A DNA stretch of 17,384 nucleotides. It comes from Clostridiales bacterium (GTDB taxonomy: Bacteria > Bacillota > Clostridia > Lachnospirales > Lachnospiraceae). Below, piece after piece: positions 1 to 7,732 of the stretch; position 1 is the first letter of the stretch, and every line of letters begins with the position of its first letter. The notes under the pieces were generated by a model. It did no database searches and had not been told where the DNA came from. It was given only the letters and a program-made list of their open reading frames with translations. Where the stretch lies: NCBI GenBank assembly GCA_021199135.1, contig JAJQIQ010000048.1, forward strand, positions 1 through 17,384, written 5' to 3'. The position numbers and the translations under genes were made by a program.

Positions 1-127
1 CGTTGATCTGCGCGAGCACCTCCTCGCAGGGGACGTCCTCGTCCACCATCCGGTCGATTGCCTGCACCTGCCCTATTATCTTTTTCAGCCTGCGGTGCAA
101 ATTGTCAGTGTCCATGCACTGTCTCAT
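1..127 (-). CDS. CsoR/RcnR/FrmR-family transcriptional repressor, N-terminal part (cut by window edge)
   Basis: The first 42 residues are visible; the rest lies left of the window. The segment RRLKKIIGQVQAIDRMV, followed by a Cys in VPCEEVLAQI, is the first helix and first ligand Cys typical of this all-helical DUF156 repressor family. Members sense Cu(I), Ni/Co, formaldehyde or sulfane sulfur. The residues that separate these subtypes (later His and Cys) are outside the window, so the effector cannot be named. I chose the ATG at 127-125 because AGGAGG at 141-135 is about 8 nt upstream of it; the in-frame ATG at 133 sits too close to that site. The promoter and palindrome just upstream suggest autoregulation. 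In other Firmicutes such genes often precede copper export or thiol genes, which cannot be checked here. Confidence 0.85.
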   Translation of the reverse strand, partial: MRQCMDTDNLHRRLKKIIGQVQAIDRMVDEDVPCEEVLAQIN

Positions 128-140
128 CTTCATTCCTCCT

Positions 141-156
141 ATACCATAAGGGGTAT
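141..156. promoter_or_regulatory. Putative CsoR-family operator
   Basis: An inverted repeat with 5-bp arms ATACC and GGTAT and a 6-bp centre containing a G/C run (ATACC-ATAAGG-GGTAT). It lies between the -10 box and the ribosome binding site of the repressor gene, over the expected transcription start. The AT-flanked G/C-tract shape resembles operators known for CsoR-family repressors. This is inferred from position and pattern only. Confidence 0.6.
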
Positions 157-162
157 TGGTAC

Positions 163-191
163 ACTATAAGGTAAAAAATAGGATTTGTCAA
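163..191 (-). promoter_or_regulatory. Sigma-A type promoter of the CsoR-family gene
   Basis: On the minus strand TTGACA (191-186) is followed after 17 bp by TATAGT (168-163). This matches the vegetative consensus at all six -35 positions and five of six -10 positions with ideal spacing. The start would fall near 156, inside the palindrome at 141-156. The -35 box abuts the U-run of the groEL terminator. Confidence 0.8.
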
Positions 192-231
192 GAAAAAAGA
201 AAAATCCCGGCACCCTTCTCGGGGTGCCGGG
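190..231 (-). terminator. Intrinsic terminator of groES-groEL
   Basis: A 10-bp perfect GC-rich stem (CCCGGCACCC at 206-215 with GGGTGCCGGG at 222-231) and a 6-nt loop. On the minus strand it is followed by a T-rich run (205-190, ATTTTTCTTTTTTCTT). It lies about 60 bp past the groEL stop. Confidence 0.93.
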
Positions 232-241
232 TTTAATACAT

Positions 242-1934
<1,693 letters not shown>

Positions 1935-1960
1935 TTAATATTCTACCTTGTCACTGATTC

Positions 1961-2245
1961 TTACTCCACTACCGCGAGTATGTCGTTCTGCTTTACGATC
2001 ATGTACTCCTCGCCGTCGAGCTTGACCGTCGTCCCCGCGTACTTGGAGAAGATGACCTTCTGCCCGACCTTGACCTGCATCGTGACTTCCTTCCCGTCGA
2101 CCATGCCGCCCGGGCCTACTGCGATGACCTCGGCCTCCTGCGGCTTCTCCTGAGACGTCCCGGTCAGGATGATGCCGGATTTGGTGGTCTCCTCCGCCTC
2201 CAGCTGCTTTAAGACTACCCTGTCTGACAATGGCACTAATTTCAT
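1961..2245 (-). CDS. groES: Co-chaperonin GroES (Hsp10)
   Basis: The 94-residue lid of the GroEL chamber, of normal length. It starts MKLVPLSDRVVLK and has the flexible mobile loop that contacts GroEL (about residues 17-32, TTKSGIILTG), then the GPGG segment (44-47) and the C-terminal strand ending DILAVVE. The start at 2245 is preferred because AGGAGG (2260-2255) is 9 nt upstream; the ATG at 2251 is only 3 nt from it, and the frame's further extension to 2281 would run through the CIRCE element. First gene of the groES-groEL operon. Confidence 0.98.
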   Translation of the reverse strand: MKLVPLSDRVVLKQLEAEETTKSGIILTGTSQEKPQEAEVIAVGPGGMVDGKEVTMQVKVGQKVIFSKYAGTTVKLDGEEYMIVKQNDILAVVE

Positions 2246-2270
2246 ATCCATAAGCCTCCTTTTTATTTTA

Positions 2271-2297
2271 CTAGCACTCATCTTGTTTGAGTGCTAA
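2271..2297. promoter_or_regulatory. CIRCE element (HrcA operator) of groES-groEL
   Basis: On the minus strand the site reads TTAGCACTC, 9 nt, GAGTGCTAG. The CIRCE consensus is TTAGCACTC-N9-GAGTGCTAA, so only the last base differs. It lies in the groES leader between the -10 box and the ribosome binding site, the usual place for HrcA repression. hrcA itself is not in the window. Confidence 0.97.
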
Positions 2298-2304
2298 CTA
2301 TCGC

Positions 2305-2350
2305 TTTAAATAAAATATCACGGTTGCATGGGCTTGTCAACCGTGATATT
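2305..2350 (-). terminator. Probable terminator of prfA, overlapping the groES promoter
   Basis: A 13-bp perfect inverted repeat (AATATCACGGTTG at 2314-2326, CAACCGTGATATT at 2338-2350) with an 11-nt loop. On the minus strand it is followed by TTATTTAAAG. It lies 43 bp past the prfA stop. The stem is moderately AT-rich and the T-run short, so termination may be partial. The same bases carry the groES -35 and -10, so the palindrome could alternatively be a protein-binding site. Confidence 0.65.
2312..2340 (-). promoter_or_regulatory. groES-groEL promoter
   Basis: On the minus strand TTGACA (2340-2335) is followed by a 17-bp spacer and TATTTT (2317-2312). The predicted start is about 8 bp before CIRCE. 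The elements lie inside the inverted repeat that ends the prfA transcript. Confidence 0.75.
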
Positions 2351-2392
2351 CAAAGTTTATCGAATTTTTATTTTTATGCGCCTTTTCTTTTA

Positions 2393-3466
2393 TTACCCCT
2401 CTCCCATCTTCGCGAGCTTCGCCGCCTGGTCCGCGGCGATGCAGCTGTCGATGATCTCTTGGATGTCGCCGTCCATGATCTTGTCGAGCTTGTAGAGAGT
2501 GAGGTTTATGCGGTGGTCGGTGACGCGACCCTGCGGGAAATTGTAGGTGCGTATCTTCTCGGCCCGGTCGCCGGTCCCGATCTGGCTGCGCCGCTCCGCG
2601 GCCTCCGCGTCCTGTTTTTTTTGCATCTCCATGTCGTAGAGCTTCGCACGGAGCAGGGCGAAAGCCTTCTCCTTGTTCTGCAGCTGCGACTTCTCGGTCT
2701 GGCTGTAGATGACGATCCCGGTCGGGTAGTGAGTGAGGCGCACCGCCGAGTCGGTCGTGTTGACGCACTGGCCGCCGTTGCCGGACGCGCGCATGACGTC
2801 TATCCTTATGTCCTTGTCGTCGATGTGGATGTCGACGTCCTCGGCCTCCGGCATGACAGCGACCGAGCAGGTGGACGTCTGTATCCGCCCCTGCGACTCG
2901 GTCTCCGGCACACGCTGGACGCGGTGCACGCCGGACTCGTACTTTAATACGGAGTAAGCCCCGTCCCCGGTCACCATGAAATTGACCGACTTCATCCCGC
3001 CTATGCCGGTCTCGTCCGCCTCGAGCGTCTCGACCTTCCAGCGGCGGCTCTCCGCGTAGTGGACGTACATCCGATAGATCTCCGCCGCAAAGAGCGCGGC
3101 CTCCTCGCCGCCCGCCCCCGCGCGGATCTCGACGATCACGTTCTTGTCGTCGTTCGGGTCCTTCGGCAGGAGCAAAATCTTCAGCTTCTTCTCCAGCTCC
3201 TCGACCTTCGCCTTTGAGGAATTGAGTTCCTCCTTCGCAAGCTCCCTCATCTCGTCGTCGGTCTCCTCGTCGAGCATCGCAAGCGCGTCCTCGACGTCCT
3301 GCTTGGCCTTGCAGTACTGCTTGTACGCCTCGACGAGCGGCGTAAGGTCGCTCTGCTCTTTCATAAGTTTCTTAAATCGCTCCGGATCGTTTGCCACGTC
3401 CGGCTCGCTCAGCATCCCCATGAGCTCCTCGTAGTGCCGGAGCAAATCATCCAATCTGTCAAACAT
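2393..3466 (-). CDS. prfA: Peptide chain release factor 1 (RF1)
   Basis: Class I release factor that reads UAA and UAG and triggers peptidyl-tRNA hydrolysis on the ribosome. It has 357 residues, normal length. The anticodon-like PxT motif appears as PET (187-189), in [15 protein letters not shown], which marks RF1 rather than RF2 (SPF). The catalytic GGQ is at 231-233, in [17 protein letters not shown]; the following residue is Cys instead of the His seen in E. coli. The acidic GAGGEEA segment is at 117-123. An AGAAGG ribosome binding site precedes the ATG. It is 53 bp downstream of prmC, whose product methylates the Gln of this GGQ, so enzyme and substrate are probably co-transcribed. Confidence 0.98.
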   Translation of the reverse strand: MFDRLDDLLRHYEELMGMLSEPDVANDPERFKKLMKEQSDLTPLVEAYKQYCKAKQDVEDALAMLDEETDDEMRELAKEELNSSKAKVEELEKKLKILLLPKDPNDDKNVIVEIRAGAGGEEAALFAAEIYRMYVHYAESRRWKVETLEADETGIGGMKSVNFMVTGDGAYSVLKYESGVHRVQRVPETESQGRIQTSTCSVAVMPEAEDVDIHIDDKDIRIDVMRASGNGGQCVNTTDSAVRLTHYPTGIVIYSQTEKSQLQNKEKAFALLRAKLYDMEMQKKQDAEAAERRSQIGTGDRAEKIRTYNFPQGRVTDHRINLTLYKLDKIMDGDIQEIIDSCIAADQAAKLAKMGEG

Positions 3467-3519
3467 GTCGTTTACCTTCTATCTTAAAAATAAAATCATA
3501 ATTTAATTTTTACCAAACC

Positions 3520-4365
3520 TCACAAAACCTCGGGGTTCCACCGCCCGCTTGCCACCCGGTTGTTCCCCGCGAGGTCCTTTTTTATTTTCACGTCCGAGAA
3601 CCCGGACTTCTCCATGATGAGGGGCACGTCGCTGCCCTGGTCATATCCTATCTCGAAAAAAAGCATCCCGTCCGGCTTTAAAAACTCCGGGGCGGCCTCA
3701 GTGATTTTCCTGTAAAAATACAGCCCGTCCTCGTGCCCGTCGAGCGCCTCCCCCGGCTCGAACTGCGACACCTCCGGCATGAGGTGTGCAATCTCGTCCG
3801 TCCTTATGTACGGCGGGTTGCAGATTATCATGTCAAAGTCACGCTCCTGCACGTCTGCAAAGAGGTCGCTGTGCTCAAATATCGCCGTGACGCCGTTTCG
3901 CTTTGCGTTGTCCTTCGCTACGCCGAGCGCCTGCTTCGAGTTGTCGTAGCCGAAGCCCGTCACGTTGCTCGAGAGTTTCAGTACGCTTATGAGGATGCAT
4001 CCCGAGCCCGTGCACATGTCCATGACCTTCATCCCGGGCGCGATGCACCTGAGCGCGGCCTCGACCAGAGATTCCGTGTCCTGCCGCGGGATGAGCACGC
4101 TCGAGTTCACGGAAAAGGTGAGCCCCATGAAATCCTGCTCGCCCGTGATGTACTGCAGCGGGATGTGCTCCGCGCGCTTCTTTAGGAGGGAACTGTACTC
4201 CTGCGTCTGCTCGGCGGACATCTCCGTGTCCATGTGCGAAAAATAGTATGTCCTGTCGATCTTGCACGCCATCGCAAGGAGGAGCCACGCGTCGTTCTTC
4301 GCGTCGGCAATCCCCACGCCCTCGAGCGCTTGCCCGCCCAGGCTCATCGCCTCCCGGTACGTCAT
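3520..4365 (-). CDS. prmC: Release factor glutamine N5-methyltransferase PrmC
   Basis: SAM-dependent enzyme that methylates the glutamine of the GGQ motif in RF1 and RF2. 281 residues. The N-terminal helical substrate-binding domain ends near PLQYITGEQDF (69-79). The Rossmann methyltransferase domain shows DMCTGSGC (116-123) as the SAM-binding loop and the catalytic NPPY at 183-186. The start at 4365 follows the strong site AGGAGGAGG and overlaps the upstream DUF1385 stop as ATGA, a mark of translational coupling. The open frame continues upstream to 4746, but that part is antisense-like sequence inside the DUF1385 gene. Confidence 0.97.
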   Translation of the reverse strand: MTYREAMSLGGQALEGVGIADAKNDAWLLLAMACKIDRTYYFSHMDTEMSAEQTQEYSSLLKKRAEHIPLQYITGEQDFMGLTFSVNSSVLIPRQDTESLVEAALRCIAPGMKVMDMCTGSGCILISVLKLSSNVTGFGYDNSKQALGVAKDNAKRNGVTAIFEHSDLFADVQERDFDMIICNPPYIRTDEIAHLMPEVSQFEPGEALDGHEDGLYFYRKITEAAPEFLKPDGMLFFEIGYDQGSDVPLIMEKSGFSDVKIKKDLAGNNRVASGRWNPEVL

Positions 4366-5312
4366 AGTTCCTCCTCCTGCCACTTTCTCCAGTCGAAGAC
4401 TGCCTCGACCGACGCGATCCCGACCTCTATCATGCCATCGTCGGGCTCGCGCGTCGTGAGCCCCTGCATCCACAGCCCGGGCTTGCTCAAAATGTTTACG
4501 AGCCAGTTGTCGTAGCGTCCCGCCAGCCTTATGAACTCGTAAGCCACCCCGGCGATTATCGGTATCAGGACAAGCCGCAGGAGGATCCGCAAAATCCGCG
4601 AGTCCACCTGGATGAACAGAAAGAACACGATGCTGAGGAGCACGACGATGAGCAGAAAGCTCGTCCCGCAGCGCTTGTGCTGCCTTGAGCTTATCCGCAC
4701 GTTGTCGACGGTAAGCTCCAGGCCGTGCTCGATGCAGTTTATGCACTTGTGCTCCGCCCCGTGATACATGTACACGCGCCTTATGTCCGGCATGAGCGAG
4801 ATCAGCGCGATGTACGCGACAAAGATGGCGAGGCGGATGAGGCCCTCGATGAGCGCGACGAGGATCTGCGATGGCACGAAGCGTTCCATGAAGCTCGATA
4901 GCACGTAAGGGATCGCGAAGAAGATCACGAGCGCGGCGACGAGCGATACGACGACCGTGCCGCCCATCATCGCGTTCTCCTGCTTTTTCTCCCGCTCCTC
5001 CTGCTTTTTCCTCTCGTCCTCGGACAGGCTCTCCATTTTCCGCTCCCGCTCCTTTGTCTCCTCCTCGTCCTCAAAGAACGACGCCGAGAACATGAGCGTG
5101 CTCATCCCTAGGTACAGCGACTCTATGAAATTTACGATGCCGCGCACAATCGGTATCTTGGAAAACTTTTCGAGCTTCGATGAGGCCTTGTAGTCCGTCA
5201 CCTGCACCTCTATCTCATTGTCCGGCTTTCGGACGGCCACGGCGTAACGGTCCTTGTTCTTCATCATCACGCCCTCCATGACCGCCTGCCCGCCGATCCC
5301 GGAATATTTCAT
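4362..5312 (-). CDS. DUF1385 family membrane protein (YqhQ-like)
   Basis: 316 residues, starting MKYSGIGGQAVMEGVMMKN, the hallmark of DUF1385, and carrying the conserved core YHGAEHKCINCIEHG (183-197) and SRQHKRCGTSF (209-219). About four membrane segments are visible (118-140, 153-174, 216-236, 243-263). A very charged Glu/Lys/Arg segment (81-113) precedes the first and is probably a cytosolic helix. The conserved His and Cys residues of the AEHK and HKRCGTSF motifs could bind a metal, but the biochemical role is unknown to me. The gene is found beside rpmE, prmC and prfA in many Clostridia. Here it has a GAGGAG ribosome binding site and overlaps prmC by 4 bp. An intrinsic terminator ends just before its ribosome binding site. 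Confidence 0.93.
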   Translation of the reverse strand: MKYSGIGGQAVMEGVMMKNKDRYAVAVRKPDNEIEVQVTDYKASSKLEKFSKIPIVRGIVNFIESLYLGMSTLMFSASFFEDEEETKERERKMESLSEDERKKQEEREKKQENAMMGGTVVVSLVAALVIFFAIPYVLSSFMERFVPSQILVALIEGLIRLAIFVAYIALISLMPDIRRVYMYHGAEHKCINCIEHGLELTVDNVRISSRQHKRCGTSFLLIVVLLSIVFFLFIQVDSRILRILLRLVLIPIIAGVAYEFIRLAGRYDNWLVNILSKPGLWMQGLTTREPDDGMIEVGIASVEAVFDWRKWQEEEL

Positions 5313-5326
5313 GGTTTGATCTCCTC

Positions 5327-5363
5327 AAAAAGAAAAACGAGGACAAATAACAACTTGTCCCCG
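5327..5363 (-). terminator. Intrinsic terminator between rpmE and the DUF1385 gene
   Basis: On the minus strand CGGGGACAA (5363-5355), an 8-nt loop, and TTGTCCTCG (5346-5338) form a 9-bp stem with one G-U pair. TTTTTCTTTTT (5337-5327) follows directly, then the GAGGAG ribosome binding site and ATG of the DUF1385 gene. It can end the rpmE transcript or act as a read-through or attenuation point for DUF1385-prmC-prfA. Confidence 0.88.
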
Positions 5364-5375
5364 CTTGCATCGCAA
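5347..5375 (-). promoter_or_regulatory. Weak candidate promoter for DUF1385-prmC-prfA
   Basis: On the minus strand TTGCGA (5375-5370), 17 bp, TGTTAT (5352-5347). Each box matches the consensus at four of six positions. The -10 falls in the loop of the terminator hairpin, so transcripts from here would skip that terminator. The case rests mainly on spacing and on the need for a start downstream of the hairpin stem. Confidence 0.3.
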
Positions 5376-5423
5376 AAAGGCCAAGGCATAAGCCCGAGCC
5401 TCATCTGCGAAACATATTTTACG

Positions 5424-5624
5424 CTACTGCATCCCGTACTTCTTGTTGAACTGCTCGATGCGCCCGCGAGCGCGCGCCGCCTTCTGCTGGCCGGTGTAGA
5501 ACGGATGGCACTTGGAGCAGATCTCGACGTGGATCTCCGGCTTCGTGGAACCCGTCACGAAAGTGTTGCCGCAGTTGCACGTGACCGTCGCTTGGTAGTA
5601 TTCCGGATGTATGTCCTTCTTCAT
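5424..5624 (-). CDS. rpmE: Ribosomal protein bL31, zinc-binding type
   Basis: A 66-residue large-subunit protein at the bridge between ribosomal subunits. It starts [10 protein letters not shown] and keeps four cysteines, CNC at 16 and 18 and CSKC at 36 and 39, which form the zinc site of the C+ form of L31. The end KARG-type basic helix and FNKKYG are typical. I chose the ATG at 5624 after AAGAGGTG; the frame reaches further upstream to 5690 but that stretch lacks L31 similarity. It has its own promoter at 5693-5721 in the gap after rho and is followed by a terminator. Confidence 0.97.
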   Translation of the reverse strand: MKKDIHPEYYQATVTCNCGNTFVTGSTKPEIHVEICSKCHPFYTGQQKAARARGRIEQFNKKYGMQ

Positions 5625-5674
5625 TATTTTCACCTCTTTTGATTCTATGTTTAATATATCATTCTTACGATCGT

Positions 5675-5698
5675 TATGATAACAGCTCAATTATCATA
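5675..5698. promoter_or_regulatory. Palindromic operator candidate over the rpmE -10 box
   Basis: A perfect 8-bp inverted repeat TATGATAA-N8-TTATCATA (5675-5682 and 5691-5698). One arm contains the rpmE -10 hexamer TATGAT, so the site spans the -10 to about +12. That is the position for a repressor that blocks polymerase. The AT-rich GATAA/TTATC arms recall Fur-superfamily sites in general form but do not match a named consensus exactly. Confidence 0.5.
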
Positions 5699-5721
5699 CC
5701 ACAGTTCGGCATGTATTGCAA
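5693..5721 (-). promoter_or_regulatory. rpmE promoter
   Basis: On the minus strand TTGCAA (5721-5716), 17 bp, TATGAT (5698-5693). The start would be near 5686, giving a leader of about 60 nt before rpmE. The promoter lies between the rho stop and rpmE. Confidence 0.7.
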
Positions 5722-5730
5722 GGAAAATTT

Positions 5731-7437
5731 TTATACGATCCTGTTTTTCCGGACGAGGTGGATGAACTCGGCGTTGCTCTTCGTGTGCGCGAACATGTTT
5801 AAAATGTTCTCGACCGCCTCGTCCGAGCGCATTCCATTCAGGGCGCGGCGCATATTGTCAACGCCCTCCTTCTCCTCCGGGTCAAGCAGCAGGTCGTCGC
5901 GGCGCGTCCCGGAGCGGGCGATGTCCACCGCCGGGAAAATGCGCTTCTCGGAAAGCTTCCGGTCGAGGATCAGCTCCATGTTGCCAGTGCCCTTGAACTC
6001 CTCGTAGACCACGTCGTCCATCTTGCTGCCGGTCTCGACCAGGGCCGTCGCCAGGATCGTGAGGCTCCCGCCCTCTCGCATGTTTCTTGCGGCTCCGAAG
6101 AACCTCTTCGGCATGTGGAGCGCCGCCGGGTCGAGTCCGCCGGAGAGCGTGCGCCCGCTCGGCTGGACCGTGAGGTTGTACGCCCTGGCTAGGCGCGTGA
6201 TGCTGTCGAGCAGGATCATCACGTCCTTGCCGTGCTCGACAAGGCGCCTGGCGCGCTCGATGACCATCTCGGAGACGCGCTTGTGGTGCTCCGCCGTCTC
6301 GTCGAAGGTGGAGTAGATGACCTCGACGTTGTCCCCGACGATGGCCTCCTTTATGTCCGTGACCTCCTCGGGGCGCTCGTCGATGAGCAGGATGATGAGG
6401 TGGATCTCCGGGTTGTTTTGCGTGACGGACTTGGCGATCTCCTTGATGAGCGTCGTCTTGCCGGCCTTCGGCTGAGAGACGATCATCCCGCGCTGCCCCT
6501 TGCCGATTGGGGAGATGATGTCCATGACGCGCATCGCGACCGACCCGCCCGGGCGCTCCATGCGGAGCCTCTCGTCCGGGAATATCGGCGTCAGGTCCTC
6601 GAAGTTCGGGCGCCTCTGCGCCTCGGAGGGATGGTAGCCGTTCACGGAAGTCACGTACAGAAGCGCCGCGAACTTCTCCCTCTCGGTCTTTATCTTCGTG
6701 TTCCCGGTGATGATGTCTCCGGATTTTAGGTTGAACCGGCGGATCTGCGACGGCGCGACATAGACGTCGTGCTCGCCCGGGAGGTAGTTCTCACAGCGGA
6801 TGAAGCCGAAGCCGTCCGACATGACCTCGAGGATGCCGCTTGCGCTCATGCCGCTGTCGAGGTCCGCAATCTCCTCCTTGACAGCCGCGGAGTCGTACTC
6901 CTCGTGGTTTTCGTATGTGCCGTCGGAGGTGATTTTCTTCGCCCTGGGCTTGGGTGCCTCGTACTCCTCGCGGGGCTGCGCCTGGCTCTCGGTGGCTGCC
7001 GCAGGCTCTATGTCCACGTTTTCCTTCTCCGGGCGGTAGGACGGGCGCGCGTAGTCCGCGTGCGGCCTCTGGTACGGCTCACGGTCCTGCCTCTGGTACG
7101 GCTCGCGGTCAGGGCGCTGATATTTCTCGCGGTATGAGTCGCCGCGCTCCTGCCTCGCTCCGTACGACGGCCTGCCGGGGCGGCCTCCGTACTGCCTGTC
7201 GGACGACGGGCGGGTCGTGGAGTAGACCGTGTGGGGCTTTTGCTGCGGCTGCTCCTGCGCCCCAGCCTCGGCCTCCTTGGCCTGCTCAGCCGCCTTCTTC
7301 TCCTCGTCCTTCTTGTCCTGCTCGAGCATACGCTCGATGAGGTCGGCCTTCTTTAGGGTGGAGATGCCTTTCATCCCCCTCGCCTTCGCGAGGTCCTTAA
7401 GCACTGCCAAAGATAAGCTCTCGTATTTTTCTCTCAT
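5731..7437 (-). CDS. rho: Transcription termination factor Rho
   Basis: Hexameric RNA helicase/ATPase that ends transcription at unstructured C-rich RNA; 568 residues, longer than the roughly 420 of E. coli Rho. Order: N-terminal SAP-like Rho_N helix bundle (1-40); a long charged and Arg/Tyr/Gln/Pro-rich disordered insert (about 41-195) with repeats of DREPYQR; the cold-shock RNA-binding domain (about 200-265, GFGFI at 209-213); and the RecA-like motor. The motor shows Walker A QPKAGKTT (322-329), Walker B VMILLDS (406-412), Q-loop LSGGLDP (431-437) and R-loop KGTGNMEL (482-489). The start at 7437 follows AAGGAG by about 9 nt; the in-frame ATG at 7488 lacks a site and precedes the family start [10 protein letters not shown]. 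rpmE follows with its own promoter. Confidence 0.98.
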   Translation of the reverse strand: MREKYESLSLAVLKDLAKARGMKGISTLKKADLIERMLEQDKKDEEKKAAEQAKEAEAGAQEQPQQKPHTVYSTTRPSSDRQYGGRPGRPSYGARQERGDSYREKYQRPDREPYQRQDREPYQRPHADYARPSYRPEKENVDIEPAAATESQAQPREEYEAPKPRAKKITSDGTYENHEEYDSAAVKEEIADLDSGMSASGILEVMSDGFGFIRCENYLPGEHDVYVAPSQIRRFNLKSGDIITGNTKIKTEREKFAALLYVTSVNGYHPSEAQRRPNFEDLTPIFPDERLRMERPGGSVAMRVMDIISPIGKGQRGMIVSQPKAGKTTLIKEIAKSVTQNNPEIHLIILLIDERPEEVTDIKEAIVGDNVEVIYSTFDETAEHHKRVSEMVIERARRLVEHGKDVMILLDSITRLARAYNLTVQPSGRTLSGGLDPAALHMPKRFFGAARNMREGGSLTILATALVETGSKMDDVVYEEFKGTGNMELILDRKLSEKRIFPAVDIARSGTRRDDLLLDPEEKEGVDNMRRALNGMRSDEAVENILNMFAHTKSNAEFIHLVRKNRIV

Positions 7438-7498
7438 ATATAAAAACTCCTTGTCTTTTTTAGCTAGCTCATTAAAACATGAAATCAAACTGGGGATA

Positions 7499-7549
7499 GT
7501 CGGCTGAATCTGCCGGCACCTGTGACTCCTACATTACATTTCAGGTGCC
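7499..7549 (-). promoter_or_regulatory. Overlapping inverted repeats in the rho leader
   Basis: Besides the repeat at 7534-7573 there are two more helices. GGCACCTG (7515-7522) pairs with CAGGTGCC (7542-7549), 8 bp perfect. GTCGGC (7499-7504) pairs with GCCGGC (7512-7517), 6 bp with one G-U. The first shares bases with the repeat hairpin and with the second, so the leader could switch between two folds. No T-run follows any of them. Confidence 0.45.
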
Positions 7550-7573
7550 AACCAACTGTCGTCTGAAATGTAA
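7534..7573. repeat. Palindromic repeat copy 1 (TTACATTTCAG family)
   Basis: Perfect 11-bp arms TTACATTTCAG (7534-7544) and CTGAAATGTAA (7563-7573) with an 18-nt centre, in the 295-bp gap between the divergent rho and malic enzyme genes. The same arms and similar flanks (a GGCACC about 20 bp before) recur at 8922-8963. The rest of this gap holds the overlapping helices at 7499-7549 and AT-rich promoter-like sequence. Confidence 0.75.
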
Positions 7574-7590
7574 CTCCGCCTTTCTTATTC

Positions 7591-7596
7591 ATTATA
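7591..7596 (-). promoter_or_regulatory. Possible rho -10 box
   Basis: TATAAT on the minus strand, with no good -35 at 17 bp; TTGACC (7613-7608) is only 11 bp upstream. If used, the rho leader would be about 145 nt and would include the palindromic repeat and the overlapping helices. Confidence 0.3.
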
Positions 7597-7679
7597 CACA
7601 AACTTTTGGTCAATGCAAGGGGTTTATGCAAATTTTCAAAAAATATTTTTGAACATCGTTTCTCTTGAATTGTTTCGCC

Positions 7680-7685
7680 TATAAT
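7680..7685 (+). promoter_or_regulatory. Possible malic enzyme -10 box
   Basis: A perfect TATAAT 48 bp before the malic enzyme start, in AT-rich sequence. No convincing -35 is present at 16-18 bp, so activation by another factor or chance are both possible. Confidence 0.4.
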
Positions 7686-7732
7686 GCTATGCTTATCAGA
7701 TGAAGAAAAAAGTGAACGAAAGGGGTGCCAGC

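Noticed and set aside
2291..2947. 218-codon plus-strand open frame opposite prfA
   Set aside because: It begins inside CIRCE and overlaps all of the prfA 3' half in antisense; no family resemblance.
4366..4746. N-terminal extension of PrmC by 127 codons
   Set aside because: The extension overlaps the DUF1385 gene in another frame and is Arg/Ala/His-rich; the ATG at 4365 has a strong ribosome binding site and gives the family length.
7438..7488. Upstream ATG giving Rho 17 more residues
   Set aside because: No ribosome binding site, and the family N-terminus MREKYES begins at 7437 after AAGGAG.
7700..7732. Upstream ATG for malic enzyme
   Set aside because: It has no ribosome binding site and adds a Lys-rich leader not seen in the family; 7733 follows AAGGGG.
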